From assembly GCF_002836355.1 (NCBI RefSeq), contig NZ_PJCA01000036.1, positions 1 through 53,707 on the forward strand: a stretch of DNA of 53,707 nucleotides, given 5' to 3'. Below are positions 19,603 through 33,148 of this stretch, piece by piece (the stretch's first letter is position 1; each line of letters begins with the position of its first letter). Position numbers and translations under genes: made by a program. The DNA comes from Moritella sp. Urea-trap-13. GTDB taxonomy: Bacteria; Pseudomonadota; Gammaproteobacteria; Enterobacterales; Moritellaceae. The notes under the pieces were generated by a model. That model worked only from the letters and a program-made list of their open reading frames with translations, was not told where the DNA came from and made no database searches.

Positions 19603-21012
19603 TTATTTTATTTTCTTCAACCGCCCCGTTAAGCCAGCCGAATAACGCCAAACATGATCAAATATTTTCATTAACTCCGGATTACCTTGCGGTGATAATG
19701 AAATAGCATGATAACGATTTTGTTTCGTCTTAATCGCTCTGACTTTATCTGCCACATGGGTTGGTAACTTCTGGGCAATAAAATCAGAAATAACTAAAGT
19801 ATCCGCATTTTTATATTGTGCCGAATTCATTAGCTCCAGCGACTTTTCAATCACTGGCTGTAGATCGGTACCACCACGAAAACTGGATGATAAGAAGGTC
19901 AACATTGTTGCTAGACTGGTAGTTTGGGTTACTGGAAAAGTGATTACTTCGTTAGAAAACATCATCAAATAACATTGACGACCTTGTTCAAAGGCAACTT
20001 GCAGTAATGCATAACAAATCGATTTTGCCGTTAATTCCGGAAAGCCCTGCATTGATGTTGAACTATCAACACAAATAATAAAAGGCCCACCGGTTTGCTC
20101 ATCAGCATCAGTAATATCTCGATACTGAGTGATCTTTTTATACTGCTGCAACGCACCTTGATACTGATAAGTTAATAAATGCCGTTCAAGATAACGTTTA
20201 TAAAAGATGATCTCTAACTCTGGAAACGTTAAGTTAACCGCTTCAGTTTGCAACATCCGCGATATTTCATCACTGTAAGTTACGCCTTGCATGTCATCCG
20301 GCACATTGTCTTGATAGCTATTATCCAGCACCCAGGTTTCATAACTGTTTGGCGTTTCTTCGGGATTAATATGCGCAAGTGCCATCCTTCCCAGCTCAGA
20401 GGCTATTTGCTTTACCTCTTTATTCTTACGTAAATTCACCGCGTATCGCTGCAGTAATTTAGTATCAAGATGGGTCAACTTACCTTTCGCCAGATCCCAT
20501 AAACGCTCACCGCTACATAACAAATCACTATCGAGCACATCTTCTAACTGCTCTATGGTTTCTTCACGTTCCGCTAACTCAATCAATAACAGCTCTCGTT
20601 GCTCTTCGATTAACCGGCTTTGTTCTTGATATAATTGCAACTCTATGGCTTGCTGCCAACTATCTAAAAACACCGCAAAGAACACATCATCGGACATAGT
20701 TCTATTTTGCTGATAGATGGTTAAGCCGGTATCATAGAATGACGAGTCAGCTTTTATCTTACTGAGGATGCCTTCGACCTTATTTCTGAAATTAGCCGGA
20801 CTCAATAGCCGAGCAGTTTCACATAAATGCATCTCACTACTTAAACTTGGAGGCAATGGCATATCCGCTAATAAGCTAGTGACCTGCTGCTTCCAATCAT
20901 TAATGTACGCCGATTTAATATCACTGGTTACCCGATCATGCGCGGTAATATCCAACAAGGCATCATCAACTAACTGTCGAATAGCAGGACTTTGATTATG
21001 AGGATGAGCCAT
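19603..21012 (-). CDS. viaA: ViaA, von Willebrand factor A protein partner of RavA
   Basis: A 469-residue cytoplasmic protein that partners the MoxR-type ATPase RavA; in E. coli the pair is linked to respiratory complexes and aminoglycoside sensitivity. The C-terminal VWA domain (about 305-465) has the metal-binding MIDAS motif DSSTSMQG, with SSFRGGTDLQP and VISDF as the other MIDAS elements. The N-terminal two-thirds is helical. It starts five bases after the ravA stop, so the two are cotranscribed in the order ravA-viaA, as in E. coli. Length is close to E. coli ViaA (483). Confidence 0.93.
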   Translation of the reverse strand: MAHPHNQSPAIRQLVDDALLDITAHDRVTSDIKSAYINDWKQQVTSLLADMPLPPSLSSEMHLCETARLLSPANFRNKVEGILSKIKADSSFYDTGLTIYQQNRTMSDDVFFAVFLDSWQQAIELQLYQEQSRLIEEQRELLLIELAEREETIEQLEDVLDSDLLCSGERLWDLAKGKLTHLDTKLLQRYAVNLRKNKEVKQIASELGRMALAHINPEETPNSYETWVLDNSYQDNVPDDMQGVTYSDEISRMLQTEAVNLTFPELEIIFYKRYLERHLLTYQYQGALQQYKKITQYRDITDADEQTGGPFIICVDSSTSMQGFPELTAKSICYALLQVAFEQGRQCYLMMFSNEVITFPVTQTTSLATMLTFLSSSFRGGTDLQPVIEKSLELMNSAQYKNADTLVISDFIAQKLPTHVADKVRAIKTKQNRYHAISLSPQGNPELMKIFDHVWRYSAGLTGRLKKIK

Positions 21013-21017
21013 ACCAA

Positions 21018-22637
21018 TTAGCCTTGTTCAAATAAATGCGCAATGGCATTTAAACGATTTAACAATGACGCTTTATGCTGAACTAAATTGTTTAGCTCTA
21101 ATGATAATGAGCCTAGGCTGCTTGCCACATCATCCATAAAGTCGTCGCTAACAAAAATATTATGATTGGTTAGGCTAAATTCACGCTGACTTTTTTTCAA
21201 TTTATCCGCGATCACCGAGATCTCTTTATCAATTTCTGCTAACGGTTGTAACCAATTTACGTCAATGTTCAGAGCTGCATCAGCAATGATAACAGCTACA
21301 GGAATACTCTTATTGGCAAAGTTTTGCACCTGTAAATGCTGATTCGCATCCACTGAAAAGTTTAGCCACACATCGTTACGGTGATCATTCACATAACCTT
21401 TCACCAAACAAGAACCTGATTTTATCTGTTTTTGGAAATCATCGAGACCAACATGTACCCATTTTGCCGTTTCTTGTGAGCCCTGCTCTAATACATCGTA
21501 CTCGCCCAATAAAGCAATCTTACATAAACCGGGGATGCCATTAAGGCTCGACGTACGCACAAATTCTCGGTCTAATTTATAGCGTAACTTAGTCAGTAAC
21601 ACATCAGACGTTAATCGCGTCGCAAAGCGATCAATAAACTCATCATCGAGTTTAATCAAACGACTCTTGATACTGGCTAATGCCAAGTTCACTTCATCTT
21701 GGTCACAGAAACGTTTACTGGCAAATTGATGGGTGGCTTCAATAATCACATCACGCGATTCCAGATCATGCCAAATACAGTCTTTAAGAATGAACAAATC
21801 AGTCTCTGTTACTTCATCTCGGCCATTGAAGTAAGCACAGGCTTGTAACAGGCGCATGGATTTTTTCCAACGACGATCTGAGACGTAAACAACGTTTTCG
21901 ATCATATCACCACTGGTATTACGCTGCTCTAAAAATAATTTCAACTCATAGATGATTTCAAAACAATGCTCACTCAAGCGTACTTGATTTATCTCTTGTT
22001 GCCAAAGTTCGAACTCATCATTACTCACCTTGAGGATATTATCGTTTACTTGGCGTAATGGTTTTTGAATTAACATGGCTTTGAAGTTACGTTTGTCTTG
22101 AATCGGCTCGAGATATAAACGCAGTAACATTCGATCGTACAAGGCTTCTAAACCAGAATCAGCACTGGGTAATTCATTCGACGCTGAGACAATAACCCGC
22201 ATCGGTACTTTCTGATGGTCAATACCATTATGGAAGGTACGTTCGTTAATCACCGTCAATAAGGTATTTAGAATTGCCGGACCCGCTTTCCAGATCTCAT
22301 CCAGAAATACCACTTCCGCTTCAGGTAAGTAACCTTTAGTTAGGCGTACATATTTACCCTCATCTTTTAGCGCTTTAATAGATAACGGACCAAAAATTTC
22401 TTCCGGGGTTGAGAATCGAGTCATTAAATATTCGAAGTAGCTTTCATCTTCAAAAATTTCAATCATACGTTTGGCGATCAAACTTTTAGCAATACCAGGC
22501 GGGCCTAATAGAAACACACTCTCGCCACTCAAGGCCGCTAATAAACATAATCTTATGGCATCTCGGCGTTCATAAATACCATAAGAAAGATGATCTATTA
22601 GGGTTTCAATACGTTCTGATAACAAATTTCTTTGCAT
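21018..22637 (-). CDS. ravA: RavA, MoxR-family AAA+ ATPase
   Basis: A 539-residue AAA+ ATPase of the MoxR/RavA group, thought to act as a chaperone-like remodeller together with ViaA. Walker A is FLLGPPGIAKS (about 42-52), Walker B is VVFLDEIWKAGPAILN, and sensor 1 is VIVSASNELPS. The family-specific triple-helical and LARA-type C-terminal region lies after about residue 330. It is somewhat longer than E. coli RavA (498). It is the first gene of the ravA-viaA operon; its upstream gap to avtA (346 bases, 22638-22983) contains two parS sites and no gene. Confidence 0.92.
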   Translation of the reverse strand: MQRNLLSERIETLIDHLSYGIYERRDAIRLCLLAALSGESVFLLGPPGIAKSLIAKRMIEIFEDESYFEYLMTRFSTPEEIFGPLSIKALKDEGKYVRLTKGYLPEAEVVFLDEIWKAGPAILNTLLTVINERTFHNGIDHQKVPMRVIVSASNELPSADSGLEALYDRMLLRLYLEPIQDKRNFKAMLIQKPLRQVNDNILKVSNDEFELWQQEINQVRLSEHCFEIIYELKLFLEQRNTSGDMIENVVYVSDRRWKKSMRLLQACAYFNGRDEVTETDLFILKDCIWHDLESRDVIIEATHQFASKRFCDQDEVNLALASIKSRLIKLDDEFIDRFATRLTSDVLLTKLRYKLDREFVRTSSLNGIPGLCKIALLGEYDVLEQGSQETAKWVHVGLDDFQKQIKSGSCLVKGYVNDHRNDVWLNFSVDANQHLQVQNFANKSIPVAVIIADAALNIDVNWLQPLAEIDKEISVIADKLKKSQREFSLTNHNIFVSDDFMDDVASSLGSLSLELNNLVQHKASLLNRLNAIAHLFEQG

Positions 22638-22815
22638 AGGAATAAGCTCTTCATGCCTTTTTAAAAGGCTATTATTGTAATGTTGGACTTCAACCTTACC
22701 TTATCTATCGCGGACAATAAATACATAATGCGTAGACTCTTTATTTTGTTATTACGGCTTTGATATTCAGTCCTTTTTGCTATAAGCAGCGAATAATAAT
22801 ACCTCTTTTAGGTAG

Positions 22816-22831
22816 GGTTCCACGTGGAACA
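22816..22831. promoter_or_regulatory. parS site 2 (ravA-avtA gap)
   Basis: GGTTCCACGTGGAACA matches the parS consensus at 15 of 16 positions (first base G in place of T). It starts 47 bases before a second parS in the same intergenic region. Confidence 0.85.
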
Positions 22832-22862
22832 TCAGCGGAATAGTCCACTGTAAAAGTACATT

Positions 22863-22878
22863 TGTTTCACGTGAAACA
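22863..22878. promoter_or_regulatory. parS site 3 (ravA-avtA gap)
   Basis: TGTTTCACGTGAAACA is the canonical parS palindrome, identical to the Bacillus subtilis consensus. It is the only one of the five sites with the TTT/AAA form; the others have TTCC/GGAA. Confidence 0.93.
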
Positions 22879-22983
22879 TCGTCATTAAGAAAAATTAATT
22901 TGCCGCGCTGGTACTATCGACAACAGCTGCAAGTTCCGCTATGTTGGTTGTTTACCCTTTAAATAATTACAAGAAGTGCTGAT

Positions 22984-24261
22984 ATGGAATTCTCATTGTT
23001 TGGTCAAAGATTTACTCAATTCTCAGGGATCACGCAGTTAATGCATGATTTAAATGAAGGTATCCGCAGCGGTGATGATGTCATCATGCTAGGTGGTGGT
23101 AACCCCGCTCAAATCCCTGAAATGTTAGAACGCTTTAACAGTGAAGCACAACAATTATTAAGCAGCGGTGATCTCGTGGCAGCCATGTCCAATTACGATG
23201 GCCCACAAGGAAAGAACAGTTTCACCACAGCACTGGCAACCTTATTAAATAAAACCTATGGCTGGGAATTAACCGATAAAAATATCGCCCTCACCAATGG
23301 CAGTCAAAACGCCTTCTTCTATCTCTTCAATTTATTTGCTGGTGACTTTGCTGGCAATAAGAAAAAGAAAGTACTGTTCCCATTGGCACCGGAATATATC
23401 GGTTATACCGATACCGCACTCAGTGATGATTTCTTTGAAACCGTGAAACCAAAAATAGAATTGCTCGATGATGGTTTATTTAAATACCATGTTGATTTTG
23501 ACAACCTACATATTACCGAAGATATAGGTTTAATCTGTGTATCACGTCCGACGAACCCAACGGGTAATGTATTAACCGATGAAGAAATGCAGCGTCTTGA
23601 TACGTTAGCAAGACAACATAACATTCCCCTGCTAATCGATAACGCTTACGGTACACCGTTTCCAAATATTATCTTTGAACCGGTAGAGCCTATTTACAAC
23701 GACAATATTATCTTATGTATGAGCCTATCGAAACTCGGTTTACCGGGTACACGTTGCGGTATTGTGATTGGTAATGAGGAAGTTATTTCTGCTATCTCTA
23801 ATCTAAGCGGTATTATCAATTTAGCACCAGGAAGCTTGGGGCCAATGCTAGCGCAAAACCTCGTCGAGTCAGGTGACATAATTAGCTTAAGTGAAGACGT
23901 GATCAAACCTTATTATCATGCTAAAGCGTTGCAAGCGGTGAATTGGTTACAACAAAGCATTACCGATGAACGCTTCCGAATTCATAAACCTGAAGGTGCA
24001 ATCTTCTTATGGTTATGGTTTAAAGACCTACCGATCAGTAGCCAAGAACTGTATGAGCGTTTAAAAGTACGTGGTGTTCTCATCGTATCGGGTCATCACT
24101 TCTTCCCCGGTCTCGATGAAGAATGGCGTCATACTGATGAATGTATCCGCATGAATTATTCACAGCCAGATGATGCAGTACAACGTGGTATCAAGGTCAT
24201 TGCTGAAGAAGTACAGAAAGCTTACGCTGAAACAGTAGTGATAAGTACTGCGACAGCTTAA
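22984..24261 (+). CDS. avtA: Valine--pyruvate aminotransferase AvtA
   Basis: A 425-residue PLP-dependent class I/II aminotransferase that interconverts valine and pyruvate with 2-ketoisovalerate and alanine. It aligns along its length with E. coli AvtA (417 residues) from the first residues (FSLFGQRFTQFSGIT, MLGGGNPAQIPEM, SNYDGPQGK). The PLP Schiff-base lysine is Lys250 in CMSLSKLGLPGTRCG; SRPTNPTGNV and DNAYGTPFP are the cofactor-binding segments. GAIFLWLWFKDLP and the C-terminal arginine region RMNYSQP bind the substrate carboxylate. It is a single-gene unit ended by a bidirectional terminator. Confidence 0.95.
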   Translation: MEFSLFGQRFTQFSGITQLMHDLNEGIRSGDDVIMLGGGNPAQIPEMLERFNSEAQQLLSSGDLVAAMSNYDGPQGKNSFTTALATLLNKTYGWELTDKNIALTNGSQNAFFYLFNLFAGDFAGNKKKKVLFPLAPEYIGYTDTALSDDFFETVKPKIELLDDGLFKYHVDFDNLHITEDIGLICVSRPTNPTGNVLTDEEMQRLDTLARQHNIPLLIDNAYGTPFPNIIFEPVEPIYNDNIILCMSLSKLGLPGTRCGIVIGNEEVISAISNLSGIINLAPGSLGPMLAQNLVESGDIISLSEDVIKPYYHAKALQAVNWLQQSITDERFRIHKPEGAIFLWLWFKDLPISSQELYERLKVRGVLIVSGHHFFPGLDEEWRHTDECIRMNYSQPDDAVQRGIKVIAEEVQKAYAETVVISTATA

Positions 24262-24313
24262 TAGATTATAACGTTCGCGTAATAATTCGAGTACTGGATA
24301 ATCTGAAGATACA

Positions 24314-24339
24314 AAAAAGGAGCCGTTAGGCTCCTTTTT
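24314..24339. terminator. Bidirectional terminator between avtA and gyrB
   Basis: AAAAAGGAGCC-GTTA-GGCTCCTTTTT is a perfect 11-bp stem with A and T tracts on both sides. It can therefore end both convergent transcripts. Confidence 0.92.
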
Positions 24340-24371
24340 ATTATGCTAAAAATGCATTATCACAAACTAAA

Positions 24372-27898
<3,527 letters not shown>

Positions 27899-27905
27899 CT
27901 TAAAC

Positions 27906-29006
27906 TTATAACCGCATTGGCATAACAACATACAAAGCTTGATCAGATTGCTCATCTTCAATCAAAGCACTGCTATTGGCATCCAATAATGACATTTTAA
28001 CCTTGTCACATTTCAGCGTATTTAATACATCCAACACATAACTCACATTGAAGCTAATCTCTAACTCATCATAGCCAAACTCAACATCAAGTAACTCTTC
28101 AGCTTCTTCTTGCTCAGGGTTATTGGCGGTGATTTTCAACAGACCTTGATTCATATTCAAACGTACACCACGAAATTTTTCATTCGATAAAATGGCAGCG
28201 CGTGAGAATGCTTGTTTCAATTCTTCACGACCCGATATTAACATCTTATCGGCATTCTTTGGTAATACCCGGCGGTAATCAGGAAAACGACCATCGACCA
28301 ATTTACAGGTAAAAACAAAACCACTAGTGATAGCACGAATGTTATTACTGCCTAATTGGATCTTCACAGTGTCTTCTTCACTGTCTAGCAAGCGCACCAA
28401 CTCCAGCACACCTTTACGCGGCACTATCACTTGTTGCTGTGCTAAGTTGGCATCGTGTTCACAACTTGCTACGGCTAGTCGGTGTCCATCGGTAGCCACA
28501 GTACGTAATATATTGCCTTCAGTTTCAAATAGCATACCGTTAAGATAATAACGTACGTCCTGACTCGCCATCGAAAACTGGGTATTATCAATCAATCGAC
28601 GTAATGAACCTTGCAGCAGGTCAAATTCGATATTATTTTCCCAATCTTCAATATTTGGGAATTCAGTGGCTGGCAATGTCGATAGTGAAAAACGACTACG
28701 TCCAGATTTAACCACAATACGATCAGCAGCGTAAGTTACTTGAATTTGTGCACCATCAGGTAAACCACGACAGATATCGAGGAATTTCTTCGCCGGTACC
28801 GTAGTGCGCCCTTCTGCATACTCACCCTCAAGATTAACTTGGCCAATGAGTTCAACTTCCAGATCGGTACCGGTTAACGATAACTTACCTTCTTTGGCAT
28901 CAAGTAACACATTACCTAAGATCGGTAACGTTGGACGATTACCTAAGGCACCCGATACCAACTGTAACGGTCGTAATAATGCTTCGCGATTAATTGTAAA
29001 CTGCAT
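27906..29006 (-). CDS. dnaN: DNA polymerase III beta sliding clamp
   Basis: The 366-residue processivity clamp, the same length as E. coli DnaN. It forms a ring dimer around DNA and tethers polymerases and Hda. The three repeated clamp domains cover about 1-120, 125-245 and 246-366. Recognisable segments are MQFTINREALLRPLQLVSG, FLDICRGLPDGAQIQV, YYLNGMLFETE, TDGHRLAVA and the C-terminal VVMPMRL. It lies between dnaA (65 bases upstream) and recF (seven bases downstream) on the minus strand and is probably expressed from the dnaA promoter and local promoters. Confidence 0.98.
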   Translation of the reverse strand: MQFTINREALLRPLQLVSGALGNRPTLPILGNVLLDAKEGKLSLTGTDLEVELIGQVNLEGEYAEGRTTVPAKKFLDICRGLPDGAQIQVTYAADRIVVKSGRSRFSLSTLPATEFPNIEDWENNIEFDLLQGSLRRLIDNTQFSMASQDVRYYLNGMLFETEGNILRTVATDGHRLAVASCEHDANLAQQQVIVPRKGVLELVRLLDSEEDTVKIQLGSNNIRAITSGFVFTCKLVDGRFPDYRRVLPKNADKMLISGREELKQAFSRAAILSNEKFRGVRLNMNQGLLKITANNPEQEEAEELLDVEFGYDELEISFNVSYVLDVLNTLKCDKVKMSLLDANSSALIEDEQSDQALYVVMPMRL

Positions 29007-29071
29007 TTAATATAACCTTTTTGTCGACGATTTTTTACCACGTATTTTTACGATGCGCTTTACGACGCTTT

Positions 29072-30454
29072 TTATGAAGATAAGGTTCTAATCAAGTTCG
29101 AATAATCTTCTTTAATATCGTGACTTTCTTCTTTCAGTTGCACTATCTTACGACAGGCATGAAGTACCGTAGTATGGTCACGACCACCAAACGCATCACC
29201 GATTTCCGGTAAACTGTGGTTGGTTAATTCTTTTGCTAATGCCATCGCCATTTGACGCGGTCTTGCCACAGAACGACTACGACGCTTAGATAATAAATCC
29301 GCCATTTTAATCTTATAATACTCAGCCACTGTCTTTTGAATATTATCAATCGTCACTAACTTCTCTTGCAACGCTAATAAATCACGTAATGCTTCACGGA
29401 CAAAATCAATATTAATAGCACGACCGGTAAAGTTAGCATTAGCGATCACGCGATTCAATGCCCCTTCCAGTTCACGTACATTTGAACGTAAACGTTTAGC
29501 AATAAAGAATGCCACTTCATCAGGTAAGTGAATATTACTTTCTACCGCTTTACGCATTAAAATAGCAACACGCGTTTCCAGTTCTGGAGGTTCAATGGCA
29601 ATGGTTAAACCCCAACCAAAACGTGATTTCAATCTATCTTCGACACCATCAATTTCTTTTGGATAACGATCAGAAGTAAGAATAATTTGCTGATTACCCT
29701 CAAGTAGTGCATTGAAGGTATGGAAAAACTCTTCTTGTGAACGTTCTTTTTTAGCAAAGAATTGAATATCATCAATGAGTAGAGCATCAACACTACGGTA
29801 ATAATTTTTAAACGCTTCAATGGCATTATTTTGCAGGGCTTTAACCATGTCTTGCACAAAGCGCTCTGAATGCATATAAATTACTTTAGCATTAGCTTTT
29901 TGCGCTTTAATACCATTACCAACCGCATGTAATAAATGCGTTTTACCTAAACCGGTACCACCATATAGGAATAACGGGTTATAGGCGCCGCCCGGATTAC
30001 TAGCTACTTGCTGCGCAGCTGCACGTGCTAATTGGTTAGATTTACCTTCGACAAAATTTTCAAAGGTGTAAGTAAGGTTTACATTGCTGCGGTGATTAAT
30101 CGCAGGTTGTTGTGGCGAGCTAGATTCCCACGGATCCAGTTGTGGTCTTGAAACCACTTTGGCTGTCACCACACGATCAATTCTCGTTGTCGGTTGCGTG
30201 ACTGTCGTTGGTTTGCCACCAATATCAAAACGTAAGATTGGCGCGTCAGCACCACAAAATTCGTCGAATAATGCGGTAATTGAATTGAGGTACTTATCAC
30301 GAACCCAATCAAGTACAAAACGGTTCGGAGCATACAAGGTGAGAGTACTATCGGTAAGTTCGGCTTTCAGAGGGCGTAACCACATACTGAATTCAGTAGC
30401 AGAAAGCTCATTTTGTAAGCGCGAAAGGCATTGCTGCCAAAGAGAAACTGACAC
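29072..30454 (-). CDS. dnaA: Chromosomal replication initiator DnaA
   Basis: The 460-residue AAA+ initiator that binds DnaA boxes and opens oriC. Domain I (about 1-85) is [13 protein letters not shown]...[10 protein letters not shown]; domain III has Walker [12 protein letters not shown] and Walker [11 protein letters not shown]; domain IV carries the DNA-binding helix-turn-helix and signature [17 protein letters not shown] chose the GTG at 30454: it gives M-S-V-S-LWQQ, like E. coli MSLSLWQQ (also a GTG start), and has GGAG eight bases upstream. A GTG at 30463 would add three residues but has no spaced ribosome site. Two DnaA boxes lie upstream, suggesting autoregulation. Confidence 0.97.
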   Translation of the reverse strand: MSVSLWQQCLSRLQNELSATEFSMWLRPLKAELTDSTLTLYAPNRFVLDWVRDKYLNSITALFDEFCGADAPILRFDIGGKPTTVTQPTTRIDRVVTAKVVSRPQLDPWESSSPQQPAINHRSNVNLTYTFENFVEGKSNQLARAAAQQVASNPGGAYNPLFLYGGTGLGKTHLLHAVGNGIKAQKANAKVIYMHSERFVQDMVKALQNNAIEAFKNYYRSVDALLIDDIQFFAKKERSQEEFFHTFNALLEGNQQIILTSDRYPKEIDGVEDRLKSRFGWGLTIAIEPPELETRVAILMRKAVESNIHLPDEVAFFIAKRLRSNVRELEGALNRVIANANFTGRAINIDFVREALRDLLALQEKLVTIDNIQKTVAEYYKIKMADLLSKRRSRSVARPRQMAMALAKELTNHSLPEIGDAFGGRDHTTVLHACRKIVQLKEESHDIKEDYSNLIRTLSS

Positions 30455-30506
30455 TCTCCACACTCCAGATTAATAATAAAGAATAATGCATTATTTTACT
30501 GCTAAT

Positions 30507-30544
30507 TGTGCATAAGCGCTAGCATGAATAAACAGTTATCCACA
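30507..30544. promoter_or_regulatory. Two perfect DnaA boxes upstream of dnaA
   Basis: TGTGCATAA (30507-30515; TTATGCACA on the minus strand) and TTATCCACA (30536-30544, plus strand) both fit the DnaA box consensus TTATNCACA. They lie 53 and 82 bases upstream of the dnaA start, where autoregulatory boxes are found in related bacteria. The rest of the 261-base gap to the amino acid transporter genes (30455-30715) is AT-rich with no gene. Confidence 0.82.
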
Positions 30545-30715
30545 CAAAAGTAAAATAAAAACCGATAACGTGTGAATACGAACAATAAAAACGGTAAATA
30601 TAATTAATCACGCTATCTTTTAGCAATTACTTATAACTAAACGCTATTTATAATTCAATTTACATTAGAATATCATGCACGCATTAACATATAATTCGCG
30701 TCAACAGGATGGACC

Positions 30716-31468
30716 ATGAAAAAACTATTATTAGCAGCTGCTGTACTTGTAAGCTCAACATTAACAAGCGTGGCACACGCTCAAGAAACATTTAAAGTCG
30801 GCATGTCAGGCAACTACTTCCCCTTCACTTTTTCAAAAAATGATCAGCTACAAGGTTTTGAAGTTGATGTATGGAACGAGATCGCCAAGCGTAATGATGC
30901 AAAAGTAGAATTCATTACAGTAAACTTTTCCGGTCTGTTTGGGATGTTAGAAACCGGTCGTATCGACACAATTTCCAACCAAGTCACAATCACGCCAGCA
31001 CGTACCGCTAAATATGCATTTAGCCAAACCTACGTGTATGACGGTGCCCAAGTTGTAGTGAAAAAAGGCAACACCAGCATTAACGGTATTAGCGATTTAG
31101 CAAACAAGACCGTTGGCGTAAATTTAGGTTCAAATTTTGCTGATTTATTACGCAAATACGATACTGACAACAACATTACGATTAAAACTTACGACACTGG
31201 CATTGAACGTGATGTAGCATTAGGGCGTACAGACGCATTTGTGATGGATCGTTTATCATCACTTGAATTAATCAACAAATCACCATTACCGTTGCAACTC
31301 GCTGGCCCAACGTTTGAAACAATCGAAAATGCAATGCCATTTTTGAAAACAGAAAAACAAGATACGCTACGTTTGAAAGTAGATACGACACTCGATAACA
31401 TGCGTGCAGATGGCACCCTTGCAACAATTTCAGAAAAATGGTTCTCAACGGATATCACTGTAAAATAA
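30716..31468 (+). CDS. Amino acid ABC transporter, periplasmic binding protein (cystine-type)
   Basis: A 250-residue family 3 solute-binding protein. The signal peptide ends after AHA (residue 22). The mature protein starts ETFKVGMSGNYFPFTF and contains the family pattern GFEVDVWNEIAKR, GLFGMLETGRIDTISNQVTITPARTAKY and NKTVGVNLGSNF. This resembles cystine and polar amino acid binding proteins of the TcyA/FliY group, but the substrate cannot be fixed by eye. Start ATG has AGGA upstream. It is the first gene of a three-gene transporter operon placed between dnaA and rpmH, an arrangement I recall also from Vibrio cholerae. Confidence 0.88.
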   Translation: MKKLLLAAAVLVSSTLTSVAHAQETFKVGMSGNYFPFTFSKNDQLQGFEVDVWNEIAKRNDAKVEFITVNFSGLFGMLETGRIDTISNQVTITPARTAKYAFSQTYVYDGAQVVVKKGNTSINGISDLANKTVGVNLGSNFADLLRKYDTDNNITIKTYDTGIERDVALGRTDAFVMDRLSSLELINKSPLPLQLAGPTFETIENAMPFLKTEKQDTLRLKVDTTLDNMRADGTLATISEKWFSTDITVK

Positions 31469-32134
31469 ATGCAATTTAATTTTGAATACATGCTGAACCT
31501 GTTCCCGATACTGTTTAAGTATTTGGGGACAACCATGCAGATGGCACTGATTGGTGTCGTCTTTGCCCTCATATTAGCCATTGGCTTAGCGGTTGTACGC
31601 ACGTTCAAACTACCTGTGCTCAACCAATTAGCGATGTTATTTATTTCTTTTTTTCGTGGCACCCCGCTCCTTGTGCAGCTGTTTTTGTTGTATTACGGTC
31701 TGCCTCGCGTATTCCCTATATTGATTAACATGGACGCTTTTACTGCGTCAGTGATAGGCTTAACACTGCACTTTGCCGCTTACAAAGCAGAAAGCATTCG
31801 CGCCGCTATCATGGCTGTGGATAAATCGCAGATGGAAGCCGCATTAAGTACCGGCATGACCACCAGTCAAGCAATGCGCCGTATCGTCCTACCACAAGCA
31901 GCACGTATTGCCACCCCATCATTGATGAATTACTTTATCGATATGATTAAAAGTACCTCGTTAGCGTTTACCTTGGGTGTGACAGAGATAATGGCAAAAA
32001 CCCAAATGGAAGCCTCATCAAGCTTTTACTTTTTCGAAAGTTACCTTGCTGTTGCGCTGATTTACTGGGCGGTAGTACTTATCTTTACACAAGTACAAGC
32101 ACAGTTAGAACGTTACCTCAACAAGGCGTATTAA
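31469..32134 (+). CDS. Amino acid ABC transporter, permease
   Basis: A 221-residue inner membrane permease of the polar amino acid (HisM/TcyB) type with about five membrane segments. [21 protein letters not shown] is the typical N-terminal motif. The EAA loop that docks on the ATPase is [29 protein letters not shown]. Its ATG directly follows the binding protein stop codon without a gap, so translation is probably coupled. With one permease gene the transporter would work as a homodimer. Confidence 0.9.
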   Translation: MQFNFEYMLNLFPILFKYLGTTMQMALIGVVFALILAIGLAVVRTFKLPVLNQLAMLFISFFRGTPLLVQLFLLYYGLPRVFPILINMDAFTASVIGLTLHFAAYKAESIRAAIMAVDKSQMEAALSTGMTTSQAMRRIVLPQAARIATPSLMNYFIDMIKSTSLAFTLGVTEIMAKTQMEASSSFYFFESYLAVALIYWAVVLIFTQVQAQLERYLNKAY

Positions 32135-32135
32135 C

Positions 32136-32870
32136 ATGATCAAAGTTGCTAATCTAAGTAAGCATTTTGGTGATAACGTGGTATTGCGCCAAATTGATTT
32201 GGATATCAAAGAAGGCGAAACAACGGTTATCATCGGCCCCTCAGGCACAGGTAAATCAACACTGTTACGCTGTCTTAACTTTCTAGAGCAGCCAACAAGC
32301 GCGACGATTACCATTGATGACTTAATTGTTGATGCCAATAGTGCCACTAAAAAACAAATTACAGAATTACGCAAAAAAACCGCGTTCGTATTTCAAAACT
32401 ATGCCCTGTTTGCCAATAAAACGGCGCTGCAGAATATTACTGAAGGCTTAATTACCGTCAGAGGTAAGTCGCCAGAGGTCGCCAAACAAGAAGCGCAGAC
32501 TATCCTGAAAAGCATTGGCTTAGCAGATAAGCAAGACTACTACCCTTCTGCACTGTCAGGTGGTCAACAACAACGTATCGGCATTGCCCGGGCAATGGCG
32601 GCACAAAGTAAGGTCATTTTGTTTGATGAACCCACGTCTGCATTAGACCCAGAGTGGGTCGGTGAGGTACTCGGGTTAATGCGCCAGCTAGCCAAACAAA
32701 AGCAAACTATGCTGATTGTGACGCACGAAATGCAATTTGCAAAAGAGATCGCAGACCGGGTAATTTTCATGGATCAAGGTCAGATTGTTGAGCAAGGATC
32801 CGCGGATATGATCTTTAATAATCCGCAAGATCCCCGTACTCGTACATTTTTACAGCGAGTAAATCAATAA
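32136..32870 (+). CDS. Amino acid ABC transporter, ATP-binding protein
   Basis: A 244-residue ABC ATPase that powers the import of the two preceding gene products. It shows Walker [15 protein letters not shown], the Q loop FVFQNYALF, signature [15 protein letters not shown], Walker [13 protein letters not shown] and the switch histidine in [21 protein letters not shown] is common in the cystine-type subgroup. It begins one base after the permease stop. No terminator is obvious before rpmH; the following 372-base gap (32871-33242) holds two promoter candidates. Confidence 0.93.
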   Translation: MIKVANLSKHFGDNVVLRQIDLDIKEGETTVIIGPSGTGKSTLLRCLNFLEQPTSATITIDDLIVDANSATKKQITELRKKTAFVFQNYALFANKTALQNITEGLITVRGKSPEVAKQEAQTILKSIGLADKQDYYPSALSGGQQQRIGIARAMAAQSKVILFDEPTSALDPEWVGEVLGLMRQLAKQKQTMLIVTHEMQFAKEIADRVIFMDQGQIVEQGSADMIFNNPQDPRTRTFLQRVNQ

Positions 32871-32907
32871 TCAGGCGCTATAAAGTGGATAAATTAGCAG
32901 TGCTGAC

Positions 32908-32935
32908 TTGTTAGTTAGTAAATAGCCTGTATAAT
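32908..32935 (+). promoter_or_regulatory. Distal promoter candidate for rpmH
   Basis: TTGTTA (32908-32913), a 16-base spacer and a perfect TATAAT (32930-32935) are followed by the GC-rich TCCCCGC, a discriminator type seen at growth-rate-controlled promoters. It would give an rpmH leader of about 300 bases. Confidence 0.6.
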
Positions 32936-33119
32936 TCCCCGCTTGATCCCTTGTGATCAGATTGGAATAACAGCAATTATTAAACCGAATTATAATTTTT
33001 ATCTATACTGATAAGAATTTAGCCAATTATGTCATGTATCCAATCGCATAATAATCGGCCGAGAATATCGAATTTATGTATGATATTGCTATTTTCACGA
33101 GGTGAATATTGATTAATTA

Positions 33120-33148
33120 TTGACTTGTTTTACAACAATGATTAAAAT
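33120..33148 (+). promoter_or_regulatory. Proximal promoter for rpmH-rnpA
   Basis: TTGACT (33120-33125), a 17-base spacer and TAAAAT (33143-33148) make a near-consensus sigma-70 promoter with a GC-rich TCCGCC downstream. Transcription should start near 33155, leaving a leader of about 88 bases in which AGTCAAG (33167-33173) and CTTGACT (33194-33200) can pair. Confidence 0.75.

Noticed and set aside
30464-30715. A Pseudomonas-type origin next to dnaA.
   Set aside because: Only two DnaA boxes and no clear unwinding element are present; the mioC-mnmG gap aligns with the full E. coli-type oriC.
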